Of a stretch of 64,000 bases of DNA, positions 1-8,615 are shown one piece after another. The position numbers were made by a program, and so were the translations under genes. The first letter of the stretch is position 1, and each line of letters begins with the position of its first letter. The DNA comes from an uncultured Alphaproteobacteria bacterium (GTDB taxonomy: Bacteria; Pseudomonadota; Alphaproteobacteria; Micavibrionales; Micavibrionaceae), in the NCBI GenBank assembly GCA_937923625.1, contig CALDTV010000016.1, forward strand, positions 99,791-163,790, written 5' to 3'. The notes below the pieces were generated by a model. The model was not told the origin of the DNA, did not search any database, and worked only from the letters and a program-made list of their open reading frames with translations.

Positions 1-119
1 CGGCGCAAGCTATCGGTGTACGCGGCACACCTGGTTTTATTATTGATGGCACATTATATCCAGGTTATATGTCATCTGCGCAAATTAAAGAAATTATAAA
101 AGAAGCGCGTGCGAAATAA
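1..119 (+). CDS. DsbA-family thioredoxin-fold protein, C-terminal fragment
   Basis: Only the last 38 codons are in the window, read from position 3 to the TAA at 117-119. The peptide contains GVRGTPGFIIDG, the cis-proline loop typical of DsbA/thioredoxin-fold oxidoreductases, followed by a helix ending EIIKEARAK. The next gene, 40 bases downstream on the same strand, is another DsbA-like protein, so this is probably a periplasmic thiol oxidoreductase pair. The CXXC motif and any signal peptide lie outside the window. Confidence 0.75.
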   Translation, partial: AQAIGVRGTPGFIIDGTLYPGYMSSAQIKEIIKEARAK

Positions 120-159
120 AAATCATGGCCGCTTTTGTCATTTTGAAAGCTAAAATTTC

Positions 160-777
160 ATGAAAAAAATTCTCTTTCGATTTTTTTTGTTGCTCGTGAT
201 TTTGGCGTCGGGTTATTCGCTTTTTGGTATTGGTCACTTCAAATGGATGTACAACAAAGTTGAAAACCCATCAGCGGAATTTTTGACCCTTCAAAATAAG
301 TCAGCCCCCATTAAAATGGTCGAGTTCATTAATTATGGCTGCGGATTTTGTAAGGAACTGCACCCCACCATTCAAGAGCTTTTGAGCGTGCGCAAAGATA
401 TTGAGTATGTTGTGCGCCCGATTGCATTTGGTGAAGGTATAACAAATGATCTAACACATATTGCGCTGGCGGCAGGACTGCAAGATAGATTTTGGGAATT
501 CAACAATGCGTTTTTAGAATATCCAGAAGATGATATCCCTGATGATTTCATTATTGAAACCGCTAATTTATATGGTGTTGATTACGCGCAACTAATAAAG
601 GATTCCAAAAGTAGAAAAGTAAAAGAATTAGCACAGGAAAATGACAATGCCCTTGGGCATGCTGGCTTAGGCAGTGTTCCAAGCTTTATGATTAACCGTA
701 ACTTTTATTATGTCGATGAACGTGGCGTCCCAGATTTAAAAACAATGTTAGATATTGTTGCTGCGGCGCAGAAATAA
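160..777 (+). CDS. DsbA-family thiol:disulfide oxidoreductase, membrane-anchored or secreted
   Basis: 205 residues. The N-terminus is hydrophobic (residues 4-25) and would act as a signal peptide or membrane anchor placing the thioredoxin fold in the periplasm. The active site is CGFC at residues 61-64 in VEFINYGCGFCKEL, and a cis-proline loop (GSVPSFMI) lies near residue 174. These are the two hallmarks of DsbA/DsbG-type oxidoreductases (Thioredoxin_4 group), which make or isomerise disulfides in exported proteins. The preceding gene belongs to the same fold family and the next encodes a copper-chaperone-like lipoprotein, which suggests an envelope redox/metal group. The exact partner cannot be read from sequence. 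Confidence 0.8.
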   Translation: MKKILFRFFLLLVILASGYSLFGIGHFKWMYNKVENPSAEFLTLQNKSAPIKMVEFINYGCGFCKELHPTIQELLSVRKDIEYVVRPIAFGEGITNDLTHIALAAGLQDRFWEFNNAFLEYPEDDIPDDFIIETANLYGVDYAQLIKDSKSRKVKELAQENDNALGHAGLGSVPSFMINRNFYYVDERGVPDLKTMLDIVAAAQK

Positions 778-798
778 ATAACAATAAGAAAAAATATA

Positions 799-1287
799 AT
801 GATTAAAATCCATAGCCTTATTCTTTGTCTCTGCTTTAGCTTAAGCATAACGCTTTTGACGGCGTGCCAGGATAAAAACAAAGCCGATCTTGAAGCCCAC
901 CAAGCATATGCTTTTGCCACATCACAAAACGCAAAAACAGGGGCGATTTTTTTGACATTTAAAAATAATAGCGATCAAGATCAACGCCTCGTAAGCGCAT
1001 TAAGCGATTCAGCAGAGATCACAGAAATTCATCAAAACCTAATTGACCCCGATGATGGCATGATGATGATGCGTAAAATAAAATCTTTAGATTTACCTGC
1101 AAACGAAAAAGTAATGTTAGAGCCGACAGGTTATCACATCATGCTGATAAAACTGACAGAGCCCCTTAAAAAAGGTGATAAAATATCTGTTACGCTTGGC
1201 TTTGAAAATTATCCAGACATAACCGTGCCTGTTTCGGTAGTGGCGCCAGGTAAAATACCCAAATTTCATGGAGACCATGTTCATTGA
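799..1287 (+). CDS. PCu(A)C-type copper chaperone lipoprotein
   Basis: 162 residues with a lipoprotein signal ending in LLTAC (Cys23). The body matches the PCuAC (DUF461) family: a small beta-barrel with a His/Met copper site spread over EIHQN, the Met run MMMM after DPDDG, and GYHIM, in the H-x(~10)-M-x(~21)-HxM arrangement. Members take Cu(I) to the CuA or CuB centre of cytochrome oxidase from the periplasm, often together with SCO proteins; an SCO homologue lies at 7021-7620. Its stop overlaps the TTG start of aroQ by four bases (TTGA), so the two are translationally coupled although functionally unrelated. Confidence 0.8.
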   Translation: MIKIHSLILCLCFSLSITLLTACQDKNKADLEAHQAYAFATSQNAKTGAIFLTFKNNSDQDQRLVSALSDSAEITEIHQNLIDPDDGMMMMRKIKSLDLPANEKVMLEPTGYHIMLIKLTEPLKKGDKISVTLGFENYPDITVPVSVVAPGKIPKFHGDHVH

Positions 1288-1733
1288 AAAAAATTCTTAT
1301 TTTAAATGGCCCTAATTTAAATTTCTTAGGCACGCGAGAGCCCGAGATCTATGGTCATGGCACATTGGCAGATATTGAAAAGCTTTGCGCGGATACGGCG
1401 GTGCAGCATGATATGAAAGTTGATTGCCGCCAATCTAATCATGAGGGGGAGCTTGTAACTTGGATACAAGAAGCCATCACGGCAGAAAACAAAGAACCCC
1501 AATTTGCTGCGCTTATCATCAATGCTGCCGCTTATACGCATACATCCGTAGCGATTCATGATTCTTTAAAAATGCTTTCTTGCCCCATTATTGAGGTGCA
1601 TTTAAGTGACCCCGATACACGCGAAAAATTTCGTCATACTTCATATATCAGCCCCCTCGCGCAGAATGTAATTAAAGGAAAAGGCGCGGATGGCTATCGT
1701 CAAGCCATTGAAGAAATTGCGAAGGAGCTTTGA
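1284..1733 (+). CDS. aroQ: type II 3-dehydroquinate dehydratase
   Basis: 149 residues, the usual length for the dodecameric type II enzyme that converts 3-dehydroquinate to 3-dehydroshikimate in the shikimate pathway. Family motifs are clear: ILNGPNLNFLGTREPEIYG at the N-terminus (catalytic Tyr and lid Arg), CRQSNHEGEL, IINAAAYTHTSVAI and EVHLSDPDTREKFRHTSYISP (catalytic His). The start is TTG at 1284, overlapping the previous stop; GGAGA about ten bases upstream is a plausible ribosome site. In many alphaproteobacteria aroQ sits directly upstream of accB; here accB is 27 kb away, so that cluster has been split. Confidence 0.93.
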   Translation: MKKILILNGPNLNFLGTREPEIYGHGTLADIEKLCADTAVQHDMKVDCRQSNHEGELVTWIQEAITAENKEPQFAALIINAAAYTHTSVAIHDSLKMLSCPIIEVHLSDPDTREKFRHTSYISPLAQNVIKGKGADGYRQAIEEIAKEL

Positions 1734-1736
1734 TTG

Positions 1737-1979
1737 ATGTTTTGGAAAAAGAAGAAAAAGCCAAAGGCCAAGCCCTCACGCGAAGAAATCATTGCGCAAG
1801 CGCAAAAAGTCGCTGCCGCCAAAACCGAAGAAATTGGTGATGAAACATTAGAGAAAATACGCGCCGCCATGTTCAAAAAAGAAAATTCAGCGATGGAGCA
1901 AGCCAAACGCCAAATTATGGCTGCCGATGATGATAAAGTCCGTGATAATCTAAAATATCTTTTAAGAGATAAAGAATAG
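1737..1979 (+). CDS. small charged hypothetical protein
   Basis: About 80 residues, beginning MFWKKKKKPKAKPSREE. The ATG at 1737 is preferred over a TTG three bases earlier because AAGGAG (1722-1727, inside the end of aroQ) is correctly spaced. The protein is very lysine-rich at the N-terminus and predicted helical after it (EIIAQAQKVAAAKTEEIG, MEQAKRQIMAADDDKVRDNLKYLL), with no membrane segment or cysteine pair. It follows aroQ by three bases and is probably co-transcribed. I do not recognise the family. Confidence 0.6.
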   Translation: MFWKKKKKPKAKPSREEIIAQAQKVAAAKTEEIGDETLEKIRAAMFKKENSAMEQAKRQIMAADDDKVRDNLKYLLRDKE

Positions 1980-2051
1980 AAACGTTAACTATTTTCCCCT
2001 ATAATATCTTCATAAATAACGCTTTTTTTGGACTTAAGAGAAAGAGACCCA

Positions 2052-3842
2052 ATGCCCGTTTATAACGCCCCTATTGAAGATATAAAATTCGTCCTTCATG
2101 ATTTGTTGAAGTATGAAACATTAACCGAAATCCCTGATTTTTCAGAAGCAGGTAGCGATTTGGTTGATCAAATCTTAGAGGAAGGCGCAAAAATTTGCGA
2201 AGAAGTCCTTTTCCCCCTGAACCAAAGCGGCGATGAAGAAGGTTGTACGTGGATTGAGGGTGACGTCAAAACACCTGCGGGCTTTAAAGAGGCTTATGAT
2301 GCTTTTACCCAAGGTGGCTGGTGTGGTATTTCCGCCGATCCAGAATTTGGGGGGATGGGTTTGCCAATGACAGTGAACACTGTCATGCAGGAAATGATTT
2401 GCTCTAGCAATTTTTCCTTTGGTATGTATCCCGGCTTATCACAAGGCGCGTACGAAGCCTTGCATCATTTTGGAACACAAGAACAAAAAGAAACATATCT
2501 GCCTAAACTTGTAACAGGCGAATGGTCTGGCACGATGTGCCTAACGGAACCACATTGCGGCACAGATTTAGGATTACTGCGGACAAAAGCCGAACCAGCA
2601 GGTGATGATACGGATAAAGATGGCTTTAAGATTACAGGTACAAAGATTTTTATCTCCGCGGGGGAGCATGACTTAAGTGAGAATATTATTCACCTTGTCC
2701 TTGCCCGCCTGCCAAATGCGCCAGAGGGCGTAAAAGGCATTTCCCTTTTTGTTGTGCCCAAATTCTTACCTGACAGCATGGAGCGCAACCCGATTAATTG
2801 CGGTTCGATTGAGCATAAAATGGGTATTCATGCGAATTCTACCTGTGTGATGAATCTTGAAGACGCCAAAGGGTGGCTTGTCGGTGAACCACATAAAGGC
2901 TTAAAAGCTATGTTTGTGATGATGAATGCTGCGCGCCTGGGTGTTGCCATGCAAGGGTTGGGTATTGCCGAAGTTGCCTATCAAAACGCCAGAGAATACG
3001 CCAAAGACCGCGTTCAGATGCGTAGCTTAAGCGGCACGAAATACCCTGAAAAACCTGCGGATCCTATTATTGTACACCCCGATGTACGCCGCATGCTCTT
3101 AACTTCAAAAGCCTTTTGTGAAGGCTCACGCGCATTATCTTATTGGGTTGGCATGAATCTAGATATCTCCCTTCATCATGAAGAGGAAGCAGAGCGGAAA
3201 AAAGCTGATGATTTAGTGGCATTAATGACGCCAATCGTAAAAGCATACCAAACCGATATGGGGTTTGAAATCTCCTCATTGGCGATGCAAGTACATGGTG
3301 GGCACGGTTATATTCGTGAATATGGGGTGGAGCAATATACCCGTGATGCGCGTATTGCGATGATCTATGAAGGGACAAACGGTATTCAAGCACTTGACCT
3401 TGTAGGCCGTAAAATGGGGACACATTTAGGACGCTACTTGCGCCGCTTCTTCCATCCTGTTGCCGCCTTTATCGAAGAAAACCAAGCCAACAGTGATTTG
3501 CAGGAATTTTTGTTCCCTCTCGCAAAGTCATTTGCGAAATTACAACAATCTACAGCCATCATTGCGCAAAAAGGATTAAAAAACCCAGAAGAAGCCGGCG
3601 CAGCATCGGTTGATTATTTGCGTCAATTTGCACTGGTTGCACTGGGTTATATGTGGATTCAGATGGCGCAGGTGGCACAGCAAAAATTAGCAGATGGCGA
3701 AGGTGATAAAAAATTCTTCGAAGCAAAGATTAAAACAGCACGCTTCTTTTTCGCCCGTATGTTACCCGAGGCAGATTGGCGCTTTAAAGCAATTATGTCT
3801 GGCGCTGAAAGCTTGATGGATCATCATGAAGATGAATTTTAA
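2052..3842 (+). CDS. acyl-CoA dehydrogenase (large, DmdC-like family)
   Basis: About 596 residues from ATG 2052 (an in-frame TTG at 2028 is less likely; the AGAGAAAGAG purine tract precedes the ATG). FAD-dependent alpha,beta-dehydrogenation of an acyl-CoA. N-terminal helical domain, then the central beta domain with MCLTEPHCGTDLGLLRT and GTKIFISAGEHD, then the C-terminal helical FAD domain with MQVHGGHGYIREYGVEQYTRDARIAMIYEGTNGIQALDLVGRK, where the glutamate of YEGT is the usual catalytic base position. The extra ~100-residue C-terminal extension is typical of the subfamily that includes 3-methylmercaptopropionyl-CoA dehydrogenase. The true substrate is not decidable. It converges with the DUF218 gene, overlapping it by four bases. 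Confidence 0.92.
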   Translation: MPVYNAPIEDIKFVLHDLLKYETLTEIPDFSEAGSDLVDQILEEGAKICEEVLFPLNQSGDEEGCTWIEGDVKTPAGFKEAYDAFTQGGWCGISADPEFGGMGLPMTVNTVMQEMICSSNFSFGMYPGLSQGAYEALHHFGTQEQKETYLPKLVTGEWSGTMCLTEPHCGTDLGLLRTKAEPAGDDTDKDGFKITGTKIFISAGEHDLSENIIHLVLARLPNAPEGVKGISLFVVPKFLPDSMERNPINCGSIEHKMGIHANSTCVMNLEDAKGWLVGEPHKGLKAMFVMMNAARLGVAMQGLGIAEVAYQNAREYAKDRVQMRSLSGTKYPEKPADPIIVHPDVRRMLLTSKAFCEGSRALSYWVGMNLDISLHHEEEAERKKADDLVALMTPIVKAYQTDMGFEISSLAMQVHGGHGYIREYGVEQYTRDARIAMIYEGTNGIQALDLVGRKMGTHLGRYLRRFFHPVAAFIEENQANSDLQEFLFPLAKSFAKLQQSTAIIAQKGLKNPEEAGAASVDYLRQFALVALGYMWIQMAQVAQQKLADGEGDKKFFEAKIKTARFFFARMLPEADWRFKAIMSGAESLMDHHEDEF

Positions 3843-4453
3843 AGCCCTATTTGAACCGATTTTTGAGGGTTCCAAGACTTACTATTCTGCCAGCCGACGT
3901 AACGTGAGGCTAATGCGATTGTCTCTCTGGCAATCATCTTGCTCGCACACGAGAAATCATCACAATTACCAAATTTTTTTGTGCTGAATATCTTTGATCT
4001 ATCAAGCATATGCTCGGCTTCATACACTAAACGTGGTAAATGATACCATGAAGATGTCAGGCGAATAGTATTTATTTCAAGCCCTTTTTCTCTTTCTAAT
4101 TTATCAACAACAGCAACAATTGCCTGCGCATTACCCGTTGTGTTGAGTGCATGGCTTTCGAAGATAATTCGATCCTTACAGTCGTCTGCAAGCTCAACAC
4201 CAGATTCTTCAATAATAACTTTCGGCTCGGATGAAGCGCCGCTAATCATCAAAAAATTTTGATGCGTTTGACATGATTTCTTGAAATCTGTGAGCGCATC
4301 CTTGACGCGATCTTCGCCGCCTGTCACAACAACGGTAAGGTCAGCTTGCGGATTATCACTGGGCAATAACATATAATGTAAGGGAAACAACGAAGCCGTA
4401 GGCACCCCAAACAAAGACCCAATTAAAGCAGTATTTCTTAATATACGACGCAT
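3839..4453 (-). CDS. YdcF-like (DUF218) envelope protein
   Basis: 204 residues from the ATG at 4453. A longer reading to 4606 would run over the start of panC and is rejected. Residues 1-28 form a hydrophobic signal or anchor (MRRILRNTALIGSLFGVPTA), followed by ADLTVVVTGGEDRV, a conserved start of the DUF218/YdcF fold, ESHALNTTGNAQAIV, the family E-x-x-(A/S)-x-(N/T)-T-x-E/G-N motif region, and RLTSSWYHLPRLVYEAEHM. DUF218 proteins include YdcF and SanA/ElyC and work in cell-envelope maintenance; the biochemical activity is mostly unknown. Divergent from panC, with about 20 bases between starts. Confidence 0.8.
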   Translation of the reverse strand: MRRILRNTALIGSLFGVPTASLFPLHYMLLPSDNPQADLTVVVTGGEDRVKDALTDFKKSCQTHQNFLMISGASSEPKVIIEESGVELADDCKDRIIFESHALNTTGNAQAIVAVVDKLEREKGLEINTIRLTSSWYHLPRLVYEAEHMLDRSKIFSTKKFGNCDDFSCASKMIARETIALASRYVGWQNSKSWNPQKSVQIGL

Positions 4454-4472
4454 CTCTAGATAATTACATAAT

Positions 4473-5294
4473 ATGAAAAAATTAATCAATAATAATCTGC
4501 TGAAAAAATTTTGCGGGGATTTAGATGATAAAAATCTAACAATGGCACTGGTTCCCACTATGGGGGCATTGCATGAGGGGCATTTAGCACTCATAAAAGA
4601 AGGCATGAAACAGGCTGATATTTGCCTTCCCTACATATACCTCAACCCCACACAATTCGCCGCGGGGGAAGATTTAGACCAATATCCCAAAACATTAGAA
4701 GCCGATATAGATAAATTAGAGGATTTGAACGTTGCCGCAGTTTGGCTTCCTTCTACCCATGATATCTATCCAAATGGATCGCAAATAACGCATAAAGCGG
4801 GCGCATTAGGCAAGCCATTAGAAGGCGAATATCGCCCGCATTTCTTTGATGGGGTGGTGACCGTTTTACATCGTATGTTTGAATTATCAAAACCTGATTA
4901 TGTGATGATGGGAGAGAAGGATTTTCAGCAGCTTCAAGTCACCAAGCATATGGCCGCACAATATTTTCCCGAAATAGATATTATTGGCGTTCCAACAATA
5001 AGGGATAAGAATGGTTTGGCGTTGTCATCACGAAATGTCTATTTAAACCCAGAAGAATATGAAATAGCGATTTGCCTCAACCAGATTTTAAAAGAATTGG
5101 CACAAGGCGCAATAACAGAAAAGAAGGCTCATCAAAAATTGTTAAGCGCAGGATTTGATAAAATTGATTATTGCACCTGTCGCAATGGGAATGATTTTAC
5201 CGCCCAAAACCCAACACATGCGCTGGCGGCTGTATGGCTTGAAAAGGGGTTGGGCAAAACCCGATTAATTGATAATATGCAGATAACAACATAA
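4473..5294 (+). CDS. panC: pantothenate synthetase
   Basis: 273 residues. ATP-dependent condensation of pantoate with beta-alanine, in CoA biosynthesis. VPTMGALHEGHLALI carries the HxGH nucleotide motif, LNPTQFAAGEDLDQYP binds pantoate, YVMMGEKDFQQLQV and LSSRNVYL are the KMSKS-type and C-terminal signatures. Length is close to that of the E. coli enzyme (283). The start at 4473 lies close to the divergent DUF218 gene, so both promoters must fit in about 20 bases plus coding sequence. The SCP2 gene follows after 13 bases and probably shares the transcript. Confidence 0.95.
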   Translation: MKKLINNNLLKKFCGDLDDKNLTMALVPTMGALHEGHLALIKEGMKQADICLPYIYLNPTQFAAGEDLDQYPKTLEADIDKLEDLNVAAVWLPSTHDIYPNGSQITHKAGALGKPLEGEYRPHFFDGVVTVLHRMFELSKPDYVMMGEKDFQQLQVTKHMAAQYFPEIDIIGVPTIRDKNGLALSSRNVYLNPEEYEIAICLNQILKELAQGAITEKKAHQKLLSAGFDKIDYCTCRNGNDFTAQNPTHALAAVWLEKGLGKTRLIDNMQITT

Positions 5295-5307
5295 AAAGGA
5301 AACGATC

Positions 5308-5610
5308 ATGTCGATAGAAGAAGTCACCACAGCAATGAAATCAAAAATGGCGCTCGCTGCTGGATTGGATGCGAAAGTAAAATTTGATTTTGGTGATGAT
5401 GGCGTCATTTTTGTTGATGCCACACAAAGCCCCCCTGAAATTAATCATGAAGACAATGAAGCAGATTGCACGTTGAGATGCTCCCTCGATACATTCAAAG
5501 GGTTTATGGCTGGCACACAAGATCCTACAATGGCATTTATGATGGGCAAGCTTAAAGTTGATGGATCAATGGGCTTAGCAATGAAATTAAATTCAATTAT
5601 TGAAGATTAG
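5308..5610 (+). CDS. SCP2 sterol-binding-domain protein
   Basis: 100 residues, one stand-alone SCP2 domain: MSIEEVTTAMKSKMALAAGLDAKVKFDFGDDGVIFVDA, a central strand/helix pair with CTLRCSLDTFKGFMAGTQDPTMAFMMGKLKVDGSMGLAMKL, which is the best-conserved part. These small cytosolic proteins bind lipids or fatty acyl-CoA; in alphaproteobacteria they are often near beta-oxidation genes, and an acyl-CoA dehydrogenase is 1.5 kb upstream. AAAGGA precedes the ATG. Last gene before a bidirectional terminator. Confidence 0.85.
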   Translation: MSIEEVTTAMKSKMALAAGLDAKVKFDFGDDGVIFVDATQSPPEINHEDNEADCTLRCSLDTFKGFMAGTQDPTMAFMMGKLKVDGSMGLAMKLNSIIED

Positions 5611-5631
5611 TTTGTTGGATATTCACTATAA

Positions 5632-5664
5632 AAAAAGCCGCATCTTTAAATAATGCGGCTTTTT
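5632..5664. terminator. bidirectional intrinsic terminator
   Basis: Perfect 12-bp stem AAAAAGCCGCAT (5632-5643) and ATGCGGCTTTTT (5653-5664) with a 9-base loop. It has a T-run on both strands and sits between the convergent SCP2 and FadL-type genes, so it can stop both. Confidence 0.9.
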
Positions 5665-5685
5665 ATTCATGTTGAATGTAAAATC

Positions 5686-6942
5686 TTAGAACTTATAATT
5701 TAATCCTACCGCTAAAATACCAACTGATCCTTCAGTTGTTCCCGTCACTTGGGCGGTGCCGCCATTTCTGGTGACATCAATAATACCATCATCCACATCA
5801 ATATATGTTGCGGCTAAATCTAGTGATAATTTATCATTATGTTCGTAAGTTGCACCACCACTAAACCAGTTTCTATCTCCATCTGGGGTCCGCGATGTTC
5901 TGAACTCATCTGTTGTTGGAGTCTCATCAAATTGATACCCCCCACGCACAGTCCAAGATTCATTTAGGTCATATTCCGCTCCAATCGCAAACGCGAAAGT
6001 ATTTTGATAGCCTTGCACTACAGGCGCAACAGGAACACCATCATCACGGATGGCGGCGATCTCTTCAAAATTATTCCACCCGAACCATGTCGCCTGCCCC
6101 ATAACGCGCAGACGGTCATTAACATCATGGGCAACGCCTAATGTTGCGATATCTGGTAAATCTAAATCAGCACTACCATCTGAATCAAAATCTATTAATG
6201 TGCCTTCTAAGCTAACGCTACCATCAAGTTTATGGCTAATCGCAGAGCGGTAATGAAGACCAATTTCAGTATCGCTTCTTGGATGTATTTGAAGCCCCAG
6301 ATTATAGCCAACAGAAATATCGTCCCCTTCAAGCGTACTAATACCCGTACCAGCAGGCCCAGCATTTACAAAGTTTTTAAGCTCAGCATCAGCATATTGA
6401 ATATCAATACCGCCCCCAATAGAAAGCATATCATTCACCGCATATGCGGCAGATGGCGCGACATTAATTGTTGTTAACTCTGTATCCGTTGAGTCAAATG
6501 CAACAAAGTCAGTTTCGTCATATTCACTCGCCAAACCAAAAGGCGCCGTAACACCAACACCCAACCAAATTTCATTTCCCTTCACATCAACGGGCGCGGC
6601 AACAAATAAATTAGGCACAGGGGAAGGATCATATGGATTGTCTGGATTGTTCCCCCCCAAAGTTGATCCATTATCTTTTAAATCTGCATCAGGCAATAAA
6701 AGATGCACGCCAACATTGGCTTGCGCGCCATCAAGTTTTGTCATGCCTGCTGGATTAAAATAAATAGTGGAAGCATCATCAATTGACGTTGTTGATCCCG
6801 CAAAAGAAGTTCCCAAGCCTTTGACAGATTGTTCTTGGATATAAAACCCTGCGGCGTTTGCCGTTGGGTTGATCCCAAAAAGGACTGCGGCACTCAAAAC
6901 TGACGTCGCTAAGATTCTTTTATTAAATTTGGTAATATTCAT
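5686..6942 (-). CDS. OmpP1/FadL/TodX-family outer-membrane transporter
   Basis: 418 residues from the ATG at 6942, chosen because AGGGAG lies just upstream on the coding strand; an in-frame ATG at 7011 lacks such a site. Residues 1-30 are a signal peptide (ATSVLSAAVLFGINPTANAAG). The mature start GFYIQEQSVKGLGTSFAGSTTSIDDASTIYFNPAGMTKL is the FadL N-terminal hatch with the conserved NPAG motif, and the remainder alternates as beta strands ending in aromatic VGLNYKF, an outer-membrane insertion signal. These 14-strand barrels take long-chain fatty acids or other hydrophobic compounds into the cell. Fits the acyl-CoA dehydrogenase nearby. Confidence 0.92.
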   Translation of the reverse strand: MNITKFNKRILATSVLSAAVLFGINPTANAAGFYIQEQSVKGLGTSFAGSTTSIDDASTIYFNPAGMTKLDGAQANVGVHLLLPDADLKDNGSTLGGNNPDNPYDPSPVPNLFVAAPVDVKGNEIWLGVGVTAPFGLASEYDETDFVAFDSTDTELTTINVAPSAAYAVNDMLSIGGGIDIQYADAELKNFVNAGPAGTGISTLEGDDISVGYNLGLQIHPRSDTEIGLHYRSAISHKLDGSVSLEGTLIDFDSDGSADLDLPDIATLGVAHDVNDRLRVMGQATWFGWNNFEEIAAIRDDGVPVAPVVQGYQNTFAFAIGAEYDLNESWTVRGGYQFDETPTTDEFRTSRTPDGDRNWFSGGATYEHNDKLSLDLAATYIDVDDGIIDVTRNGGTAQVTGTTEGSVGILAVGLNYKF

Positions 6943-7020
6943 TTTGGCTCCCTGTAGTTTTTTAAACTGATATACTATGAGACCATATTTTTGCGCTTTC
7001 GGCAATTCCACATATAATTT

Positions 7021-7620
7021 TTATAAAACAGATTGTATGTATTTTACCATATTTTCTGCATTGTCATCCGTTTTGAAAATACGAAGCAAATTATTATTCG
7101 GGTCCATGAAATAAATAAAAGAAGAATGATCCATGGTGTACTCAGTCATCGTTTCATCTTTTACTTTTTGTGCAAAAATTTTATAGGATTTTTTAGCTTG
7201 TTCAATCTGTTCCAAACTACCCGTTAAACCAGTAAAACGTGGGTGAAATAATTCTAAATATTGTTTCATCGTTGCAACATCATCGCGCTCTGGATCGATA
7301 GTAATAAAAATAGGCTGAATAATATCAGCTTTATCGCCTAACGCATTTAAAACCGCTGTAATCTTCTGCAGCTCAGTCGGGCAGATAGCTGGGCAGTAAG
7401 TAAAACCAAAGTAAATCAAGCGCCATTGATCTTTAAAATCATCTTGTGTGACTAGCTCGCCCTCTTGGCTAATCAACGTAAACGGACCACCAAAATTCTT
7501 TACTGCTACCAAAGATTTTTGGTTTCCCCTTTCATTTTTTATCTGGTAGTGAGCGATACCACCAGCAACAATGAGGGTAATAATTACAATAAATAATAAG
7601 CGAATAAGGCGTTTTTTCAT
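7021..7620 (-). CDS. SCO1/SenC-family copper chaperone
   Basis: 199 residues with one N-terminal transmembrane anchor (residues 5-25). Thioredoxin-like SCO fold: WRLIYFGFTYCPAICPTELQKI carries the CxxxC copper pair, FITIDPERDDVATMKQYLELFHPRFTGLTG is the signature second block, and MDHSSFIYFMDPN supplies the conserved copper-binding His. SCO proteins deliver copper to CuA of cytochrome c oxidase and keep its cysteines reduced. It lies 78 bases downstream of the FadL-type gene on the same strand, and a PCuAC protein is near the window start. Confidence 0.93.
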   Translation of the reverse strand: MKKRLIRLLFIVIITLIVAGGIAHYQIKNERGNQKSLVAVKNFGGPFTLISQEGELVTQDDFKDQWRLIYFGFTYCPAICPTELQKITAVLNALGDKADIIQPIFITIDPERDDVATMKQYLELFHPRFTGLTGSLEQIEQAKKSYKIFAQKVKDETMTEYTMDHSSFIYFMDPNNNLLRIFKTDDNAENMVKYIQSVL

Positions 7621-7668
7621 GCTAAATTAATAGCGTAAAATAATCTATTTTTAAAGCCTATTATAGCG

Positions 7669-8433
7669 TTATAAAACAGTTAGCATTTCAGCCACCAACG
7701 GATGGCGTACGATATCTTGTGCCCCTAATTCACATACAGCAACATTTGGTAATGGTCGCATACGGTTCATAATATCTGCCAAGCCAGAAACCCCTTCAAG
7801 AAGGTCACTTTGGTCAGGATCACCCGTTACAATCATTGTTGAATGCCAACCAAGGCGTGATAAAAGCATTTTTAGCTGACCATAGGTGCAATTCTGTGCT
7901 TCATCGATAACGATATAAGAGTTATTTAAGGTACGCCCGCGCATAAAGCCAACGGGAGCAATTTCGATTGTGCCATCATCTAACAAATGACGGACTTTTT
8001 TGCCGCCCATACGATCCCCCAACGCATCATAAAGGGGGCGCAAATACGGCGCCATTTTTTCATCTAACCCACCAGGAAGGTAGCCAAGGGACTCACCCGC
8101 CTCCATCGCAGGGCGTGATAATATAATGCGCTCTACCTCGCCCTTTTCAAGGGCTTCAACAGCTTTAGAGATAGCGATATAAGTTTTTCCCGTGCCAGCA
8201 GGCCCCACAGCCAGCGTTAGATTATATGCATCAATTGCCTTCATCAATTGCGCCTGACCTTCCGAGCGCGGCTTGATATTTTTCACATATTTTTTATCGC
8301 GCCGCCCATCAATCGCCTCATCAAGAGGATGCCAGTCGCTGTTGTTTTTATCCTTACGCGCACCGCCATTATCGTCAAAAAAGGGATTAACAATATTTGT
8401 TTTACGGCTAGTTTTACGTGATTTTTTCGGCAT
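7669..8433 (-). CDS. PhoH-family ATPase
   Basis: 254 residues. N-terminus is a basic tail (MPKKSRKTSRKTN), then the PhoH domain: VGPAGTGKTYIA Walker A, ILSRPAMEAGESLGYLPGGLDEKMAPYLRPLYDAL, a highly conserved family block, NSYIVIDEAQNCTYGQLKMLLSRLG Walker B, and VTGDPDQSDL sensor-like motif. It is shorter than the usual YbeZ-type (about 320-350 residues) and lacks the N-terminal KH-like part. The customary neighbours ybeY and miaB are absent. PhoH proteins are RNA-linked ATPases whose role is unclear. AAGGAG precedes the ATG on the minus strand. Confidence 0.9.
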   Translation of the reverse strand: MPKKSRKTSRKTNIVNPFFDDNGGARKDKNNSDWHPLDEAIDGRRDKKYVKNIKPRSEGQAQLMKAIDAYNLTLAVGPAGTGKTYIAISKAVEALEKGEVERIILSRPAMEAGESLGYLPGGLDEKMAPYLRPLYDALGDRMGGKKVRHLLDDGTIEIAPVGFMRGRTLNNSYIVIDEAQNCTYGQLKMLLSRLGWHSTMIVTGDPDQSDLLEGVSGLADIMNRMRPLPNVAVCELGAQDIVRHPLVAEMLTVL

Positions 8434-8450
8434 AAAAGACTCCTTTGCAA

Positions 8451-8615
8451 TCAGTACGGTTGTGGTGGATTAAAAGTAACTAATAAAAAAGCCGCGGAAC
8501 GTTGTCGCGGCTTAAAAATAACATCAAAAGTTTGATTAGGGAGAACGTGATCTACATAACGATCGCCACCATCGGTGTTCATAAATTCAGTATGTCGTTC
8601 TATCGATATAATCAA
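8451..8615 (-). CDS. possible small protein, uncertain
   Basis: An open frame of 54 codons on the minus strand from TTG 8615 (or ATG 8582) to TGA at 8451-8453, 17 bases before phoH. From the ATG it reads MNTDGGDRYVDHVLPNQTFDV and ends LLVTFNPPQPY. The frame crosses the hairpin at 8489-8513, which argues against it, and no strong ribosome site is seen. It may instead be a short untranslated RNA ending at that hairpin. Confidence 0.2.
   Translation of the reverse strand: MIISIERHTEFMNTDGGDRYVDHVLPNQTFDVIFKPRQRSAAFLLVTFNPPQPY
8489..8513 (-). terminator. intrinsic terminator, minus strand
   Basis: Stem AAGCCGCG (8489-8496) with CGCGGCTT (8506-8513), nine-base loop. On the minus strand the stem is followed by a T-run. 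It stands upstream of phoH, so it ends a minus-strand transcript that starts somewhere in 8514-8750, where no confident gene is present; a small RNA is possible. Confidence 0.65.

Noticed and set aside
3067..3423. Minus-strand frame inside the acyl-CoA dehydrogenase gene
   Set aside because: It lies wholly antisense to the conserved FAD domain and has no recognisable protein features.
4454..4606. Longer N-terminus for the DUF218 gene
   Set aside because: It would overlap the start of panC on the other strand, and the signal peptide and homology begin at the ATG of 4453.
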